From contig CAWHKD010000021.1 in assembly GCA_963829845.1 (NCBI GenBank), positions 62,001 to 126,000 of the forward strand: DNA of 64,000 nt. Reading direction: 5' to 3'. Each line of letters opens with the position of its first letter. Positions within the stretch are counted from its first letter, which is position 1. The notes beneath the pieces are model-generated. The model searched no databases. It worked only from the letters and a program-made list of their open reading frames with translations, and was not told the origin of the DNA. The stretch is from Gaiellasilicea sp963829845 (GTDB lineage: Bacteria > Actinomycetota > Thermoleophilia > Gaiellales > Gaiellaceae). This document shows, piece after piece, positions 60,071-64,000 of the stretch. Made by a program: the position numbers and the translations under genes.

Positions 60071-62020
60071 CTAGAGGCCGAGCTCGGGGGGCAGCGGGCG
60101 CGCGTGCACGACGACGAGTGTCGTCGTCGGTCGCGTCAGCGCGACGTAGAGCTCGCGCAGGCCCCGGTCGTGGGCGGCGACGAGTGCCGGCTCGACGACG
60201 ATGACGTGGTCGAACTCGAGCCCCTTCGCCTGGCGCGGAGTCAGTAGTGGGATGCTGTCGAAGGCGCTCTCGTGCGAGAGCGCCGGCTCGACGAGCTCGT
60301 CGGGGACGATGAGCGCGACGAGCCCGTCCTCGGCCGCCAGCCGCGCCGCCTCGTGGTAGGCCTCGCGCAGCAGCGCGCCCTCCTCGACCCGGCGGAGCAA
60401 CGGCTCGGCAGCGCCGACGCGGTACGCGAGCGGCCGCTCGATCCCGGGAGCGATCGTGTCGAGGAGCGGCAGCGCAAGCTCCATGATCTCGCGGGGGACG
60501 CGGTAGGCGTGGCGAAGCTCCTCGACGACCGCGTCGTCGCCGCGCGGGAGGTGCGGGAGCACCTCGCCCCAGCTCGCGTACGTGACCGGCCCGGTGCCCT
60601 GGGCGACATCGCCGAGGATCGTCAGCGCGCCCTCGCGCGCGCGCCGGGCGATCATCCGCAGCTGCATCGGCGAGAGATCCTGGGCCTCGTCGACGATCAC
60701 ATGGTCGTAGGTGCGGGCAGGCTCCCCGACGAGCGCATGCGCCTCATCCAGCAGCGCCACGTCCCACTCGCTCCAGCCCGCACCGCGGCGGCGCAGCAGC
60801 CTCTGCTCATCCTCGTCGAGGATGCCGTCGGCGGCTTCGGCGAGATAGGCAGGCGTCGTGAAGAAGCCACGCACGAGCTTCTCGGGCGTCACCGCAGGCC
60901 ACGCGCGTTCGACGATGCGGTTCAGATAGCCGTTCGCCTTCAGCGCCTTCTCGACCTCCTCGCCGTCCCGAATCGCGCCGCCCTGGAGGATCCGGCCGTA
61001 CTCGGAGTAGAAGCTGCGGACGATCCCCATCCGGAAGCGCTCGCGGGCTGCGGCGATTGTGCCGTGCTGCTCGCGGACCTCCTCCAGCAGCCGCTGCTGC
61101 TCGCGCACCCGCACGCGGATGTACACGCCCTCGAGCTTCAGGCTTAGCTCCTCCGGCTCGGCGGCGAGCCGCAGCTCGGCGGCACGGGCGATCACCGCTG
61201 CCAGCCGTGTGTCGGCCTTCAGCAGCGCGACCGCCGGCGCGTCGTCCAGCGTCGGTTCGACGCCGGCCACGAGCTCGGCGACCGCGAGTTGCTCGACGCT
61301 GCCCTCGCCGAGTGCGGGCAGGACGTGCGAGACGTACTCCATGAACGTCCTGTTGGGCCCGACGACGAGGACGCGGCTGCGCGCGTTCTTCTCCCGCTCG
61401 GTGTAGATCAGCCAGGAGGCGCGGTGGAGGCCGACCGCGGTCTTCCCGGTGCCCGGCCCGCCCTGGATCACGAGCGGCCGGATGGGCTCGCGCGTGATCA
61501 GCCGGTACTGGTCGGCCTGGATCGTCGCGACGATGTCGCGCATGTACGTGTCGCGGCTTCGCTCGAGCTCTTCGAGCAAGAAGTCACCGACACTCGCGCC
61601 GTCGAGCGTGGATCCGTCGAGCGCCTCGTCGGCGATGTCGACGAGCCTGCGGCCCTGCGCGCGGAAGCGGCGGCGGAGGGTGACGCGCTGCGGGTCCTGC
61701 GGCGTGGCCGTGTAGAACGGCCGGGCCGCCGGCGCCTGCCAGTTGACGACGATCTGCTCGCCCTCGTCGTCGTGAACCCAGCGCCGGCCGACGTAGAGCG
61801 CCCGCTCGACCGCCTCGAAGTCGAGGCGCCCGAACATGAGGCCGCGCTCCGCGTCCTCGAAGGTCGCGAGCCGCTTGGCCGCCCACGCGTCGAGCGCCGC
61901 CTGCGCGACCTCGCCGTCGGCCGCGTCGCCCGCGCGCATGACGATCTCCCGCATCCGCTCCAAGTGCTCGTAGGCGCGGTCGACGTATGCCTGCTCCGCC
62001 TGCAGATCCGGGTGGCTCAC
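60071..62020 (-). CDS. helD: HelD-like superfamily 1 helicase / RNA polymerase recycling factor
   Basis: 649 residues from GTG 62020, 7 bases after TAGATT (leaderless). N-terminal helical arm (DLQAEQAYVDRAYEHLERMR), Walker A VIQGGPGTGKTAVGLHRASW, helicase motif II VIVDEAQDLSPMQLRM, motif III GDVAQGTGP, motif VI VYVALTRPTTTLVVVH-like end. The long N-terminal and secondary-channel arms plus short length separate it from UvrD. HelD releases stalled RNA polymerase from DNA in Gram-positive bacteria; it may also affect rifampicin response. Confidence 0.9.
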   Translation of the reverse strand: MSHPDLQAEQAYVDRAYEHLERMREIVMRAGDAADGEVAQAALDAWAAKRLATFEDAERGLMFGRLDFEAVERALYVGRRWVHDDEGEQIVVNWQAPAARPFYTATPQDPQRVTLRRRFRAQGRRLVDIADEALDGSTLDGASVGDFLLEELERSRDTYMRDIVATIQADQYRLITREPIRPLVIQGGPGTGKTAVGLHRASWLIYTEREKNARSRVLVVGPNRTFMEYVSHVLPALGEGSVEQLAVAELVAGVEPTLDDAPAVALLKADTRLAAVIARAAELRLAAEPEELSLKLEGVYIRVRVREQQRLLEEVREQHGTIAAARERFRMGIVRSFYSEYGRILQGGAIRDGEEVEKALKANGYLNRIVERAWPAVTPEKLVRGFFTTPAYLAEAADGILDEDEQRLLRRRGAGWSEWDVALLDEAHALVGEPARTYDHVIVDEAQDLSPMQLRMIARRAREGALTILGDVAQGTGPVTYASWGEVLPHLPRGDDAVVEELRHAYRVPREIMELALPLLDTIAPGIERPLAYRVGAAEPLLRRVEEGALLREAYHEAARLAAEDGLVALIVPDELVEPALSHESAFDSIPLLTPRQAKGLEFDHVIVVEPALVAAHDRGLRELYVALTRPTTTLVVVHARPLPPELGL

Positions 62021-62045
62021 GCCACCGAATCTAGCGGCGGCGGCG

Positions 62046-63059
62046 TCAGTCGAACAGGCGCGGCTCGGGGGCCGCGGGCGCACCGATGTGGATGCGGCCG
62101 AGCTTCGTGATCACGCGGCCGCGGGGGGTGCGCTGGAGGAAGCCGAGCTGGAGCAGGTAGGGCTCGTAGACGTCCTCGATCGTGTCGGGCTCCTCGCCGA
62201 GCGTGACGGCGAGCGTCGAGAGGCCGACCGGGCCGCCGTCGAACTTGAACGCAACCGCGTGCAGGAGCTCGCGGTCGGTGCCTTCGAGGCCCTCATCGTC
62301 GATCTCCATCAGGTCGAGCGCCTCGCGGGCGACGGGGTTCGTGACGGCACCCTGGTGGCGCACCTCGGCGACGTCGCGGACGCGTCTGAGGATCCGGTTC
62401 GCGATCCGCGGAGTTCCCCGCGAGCGGCTCGCGATCTCAGCACACGCTTCCTCCGCGATCTCGACGCCGAGGATCCCCGCCGAGCGGCGCACGATCGCGC
62501 TCAGCTGATCCGCGTCGTAGTAGCCGAGCCGGAACGTCATCCCGAAGCGGTCGCGCAGCGGCGTCGTCAAGAGACCCGTCCGCGTCGTCGCGCCGACGAG
62601 CGTGAACTGCGGCAGGTCGAGCGTGAGCGTTCGGGCGGCGGGGCCCTGGCCGACGATGATGTCGAGCCGGAAGTCCTCGAGTGCCGGGTAGAGGATCTCC
62701 TCGATCGAGCGGTTGATCCGGTGGATCTCGTCGACGAAGAGGACGTCTTTGAGCTCGAGGCCGGTGAGGATCGCCGCCATGTCGCCCTTCCTCTCCAGCG
62801 CCGGGCCGGCGACTGTGCGGATGCCGACGCCGAGCTCCTCGCGGATGATCTGCGCGAGCGTCGTCTTGCCCAGACCTGGCGGGCCGACGAGCAGGACGTG
62901 GTCGAGCGCCTCGCCGCGCGCCTTCGCTGCCGCGAGCGCGATCGCGAGCTGCTCCTTGACGCCCTCCTGGCCGACGAACTCGTCGAGCTTGCGCGGCCGC
63001 AGCGACCGCTCGAGCTCCTCCTCCTCGGGGCCGAGGACCTCGGCGGCAACGGTGGTCAT
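62046..63059 (-). CDS. ruvB: Holliday junction branch migration helicase RuvB
   Basis: 337 residues. Walker A LVGPPGLGKTTLAQIIREEL, Walker B VLFVDEIHRINR, sensor 1 VGATTRTGLL and the C-terminal winged helix (GPVGLSTLAVTLGEEPDTIE). It drives branch migration with RuvA. Its ATG overlaps the ruvA TGA (4 bases), in the common order ruvC-ruvA-ruvB. Confidence 0.98.
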   Translation of the reverse strand: MTTVAAEVLGPEEEELERSLRPRKLDEFVGQEGVKEQLAIALAAAKARGEALDHVLLVGPPGLGKTTLAQIIREELGVGIRTVAGPALERKGDMAAILTGLELKDVLFVDEIHRINRSIEEILYPALEDFRLDIIVGQGPAARTLTLDLPQFTLVGATTRTGLLTTPLRDRFGMTFRLGYYDADQLSAIVRRSAGILGVEIAEEACAEIASRSRGTPRIANRILRRVRDVAEVRHQGAVTNPVAREALDLMEIDDEGLEGTDRELLHAVAFKFDGGPVGLSTLAVTLGEEPDTIEDVYEPYLLQLGFLQRTPRGRVITKLGRIHIGAPAAPEPRLFD

Positions 63060-63628
63060 GCCGCGTGCCTCAGCGCCAGCCGGACGCGCTCCTCTGCCGG
63101 CAGATCGGGATCGACCGAGGCGAGCGCCTGCTCGGCCTCGAGCACGGAGTAGCCGAGCTCGACGAGGGCGTCGCGCGCGGTCACGTGCACGGAGGTGCCG
63201 GTCGCCGTCGAGATCGGCACGGGCTCCTCGGCGCCGAGCTTCTCCTTCAGCTCGAGCACGATCCGCTCGGCGGTCTTCTTGCCGACCCCTGGGACGGCCT
63301 GGAAGCGCGCCGCGTCCTGGAGCACGATCGCGCGGCGCAGCTCCGCCGCAGGTGCCCCGGAGACGATCGCGAGCGCCACCTTCGGGCCGATCCCTGCCAC
63401 GGTCAGCAGGTGGAGAAAGAGCTGCCGCTCGGACGCGTCGGCGAAGCCGTAGAGCTGGAGCGCGTCCTCGCGCACGTGCAGGTAGGTCTCGACGACGGCC
63501 TCGCCCCCGCCCTCCGCGGCCCGGACCGCGCCGGGCGTCGCTGCGAGCAGGTAGCCGACGCCGTTGACGTCGAGCACGAAGCCGTCGGGCGTCCGCCCGG
63601 CGAGCTGTCCCCGCAGCCGGCTGATCAT
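63056..63628 (-). CDS. ruvA: Holliday junction binding protein RuvA
   Basis: 190 residues. OB-fold N-terminus (MISRLRGQLAGRTPDGFVLD, VDVNGVGYLLAA), two helix-hairpin-helix motifs (LLTVAGIGPKVALAIVSG and FQAVPGVGKKTAERIVLELK), and the C-terminal RuvB-binding domain. Overlaps ruvC at its start and ruvB at its end by 4 bases each. Confidence 0.98.
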   Translation of the reverse strand: MISRLRGQLAGRTPDGFVLDVNGVGYLLAATPGAVRAAEGGGEAVVETYLHVREDALQLYGFADASERQLFLHLLTVAGIGPKVALAIVSGAPAAELRRAIVLQDAARFQAVPGVGKKTAERIVLELKEKLGAEEPVPISTATGTSVHVTARDALVELGYSVLEAEQALASVDPDLPAEERVRLALRHAA

Positions 63629-64000
63629 CCTGCGATCCGCATCAGCGGTGGCGCGAGCGCGTGGCAGATCGCGACCGCGAGCGCGTCGGCCGCGTGGCTC
63701 GGGGTGGGGTTCGACTCCATCGCCAGGATCGCCCGGACCATGCGCTGCACCTGCGCCTTCTCGGCGCGGCCGTAGCCGCAGACCGCCTGCTTGACGCGGG
63801 CCGGCGGGTACTCAACGCACTCGACGCCGACCGCCGCGGCGGCGACGAGAACCGCCCCGCGCGCCTGCCCGACGGAGAGTGCGATGCGGGCATCTGCTCC
63901 GACGAACGACTCTTCCACTGCGACGGCGGAGGGCTCGTGCTCCGCAATGAGCGCCTGCACCCGGTCGAAGATCGTCTTGAGGCGTAGCTCCGGGCGCTCC
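63625..64000 (-). CDS. ruvC: Crossover junction endonuclease RuvC, 5' part cut by window edge
   Basis: The frame runs from the right edge without a start codon to TGA 63625. Visible are the catalytic Glu in VAVEESFVGADARIALSVG, VECVEYPPARVKQAVCGYG, the basic KAQVQRMVRAIL and the final acidic residues in SHAADALAVAICHA. The N-terminal Asp and start lie outside. Forms the ruvC-ruvA-ruvB operon with 4-base overlaps. Confidence 0.96.
   Translation of the reverse strand, partial: ERPELRLKTIFDRVQALIAEHEPSAVAVEESFVGADARIALSVGQARGAVLVAAAAVGVECVEYPPARVKQAVCGYGRAEKAQVQRMVRAILAMESNPTPSHAADALAVAICHALAPPLMRIAG

Overview
The window is a GC-rich actinobacterial chromosome segment. The tandem-WYL PafBC regulator, many GTG starts, many start codons placed 6-7 bases after a TANNNT -10 box, and repeated short overlaps between genes all fit Actinomycetota. 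The gene mix (SecDF-YajC-Tgt-QueA, HelD, CcmE/CcmF, secreted LVIVD and VCPNLDG-repeat proteins) suggests Thermoleophilia (Gaiellales/Solirubrobacterales), but this is inferred from gene content, not from a marker-gene tree. No rRNA, tRNA, CRISPR array or insertion sequence was seen.

Left part (1-11 kb): the end-truncated UbiB-type kinase gene, a CPA1 antiporter with a TrkA-C tail, then a minus-strand operon queA-tgt-yajC-secDF-(coiled-coil protein), a small coiled-coil gene, and an operon of secreted protein, OmpR-type regulator and histidine kinase. 11-31 kb: a second antiporter, hydroxyacyl-CoA dehydrogenase, LysR regulator, thiolase and aldehyde dehydrogenase (several of these frameshifted), zinc-ribbon proteins, PafBC, a flavin monooxygenase, a GAF histidine kinase, queG, an MDR oxidoreductase with a UbiE-like methyltransferase and a polytopic membrane protein, then a secreted Cys/His-rich tandem-repeat protein and a sialidase-fold secreted protein.

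31-48 kb: a DUF59 protein, then a tight operon metallophosphoesterase - cyclic 2,3-diphosphoglycerate synthetase - 2-phosphoglycerate kinase - GlpX, which encodes a route to cyclic 2,3-diphosphoglycerate, a solute best known from thermophilic methanogens. Then come a nuclease-fold protein, a phosphoribosyltransferase, an EnvC-like peptidase, a cytochrome c maturation cluster (CcmE with Cys in place of the haem-binding His, CcmF, a CcmI-like protein), a TIM-barrel endonuclease-IV-like protein, a cyclase-ATPase-TPR regulator, an LVIVD protein, phosphomannomutase and a thioesterase. 48-54 kb: repeats, then a MprAB-like two-component system, an HtrA protease and two paralogous secreted proteins. 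CT(T/C)AG boxes at exact 11-bp spacing lie in front of two of these genes. 54-64 kb: RelA/SpoT, RecJ, small membrane and hypothetical proteins, HelD and ruvB-ruvA-ruvC (truncated by the right edge).

Many otherwise well-conserved genes carry frameshifts, and most are repaired by removing a single base. An insertion-biased sequence error is therefore more likely than real gene decay. The most unusual items are the cDPG operon, the Cys/His repeat protein, the 11-bp phased operators, a 163-bp palindrome that fills the ccmE upstream region, a dispersed two-hairpin element with compensating base changes, and the leaderless and bidirectional promoter patterns.
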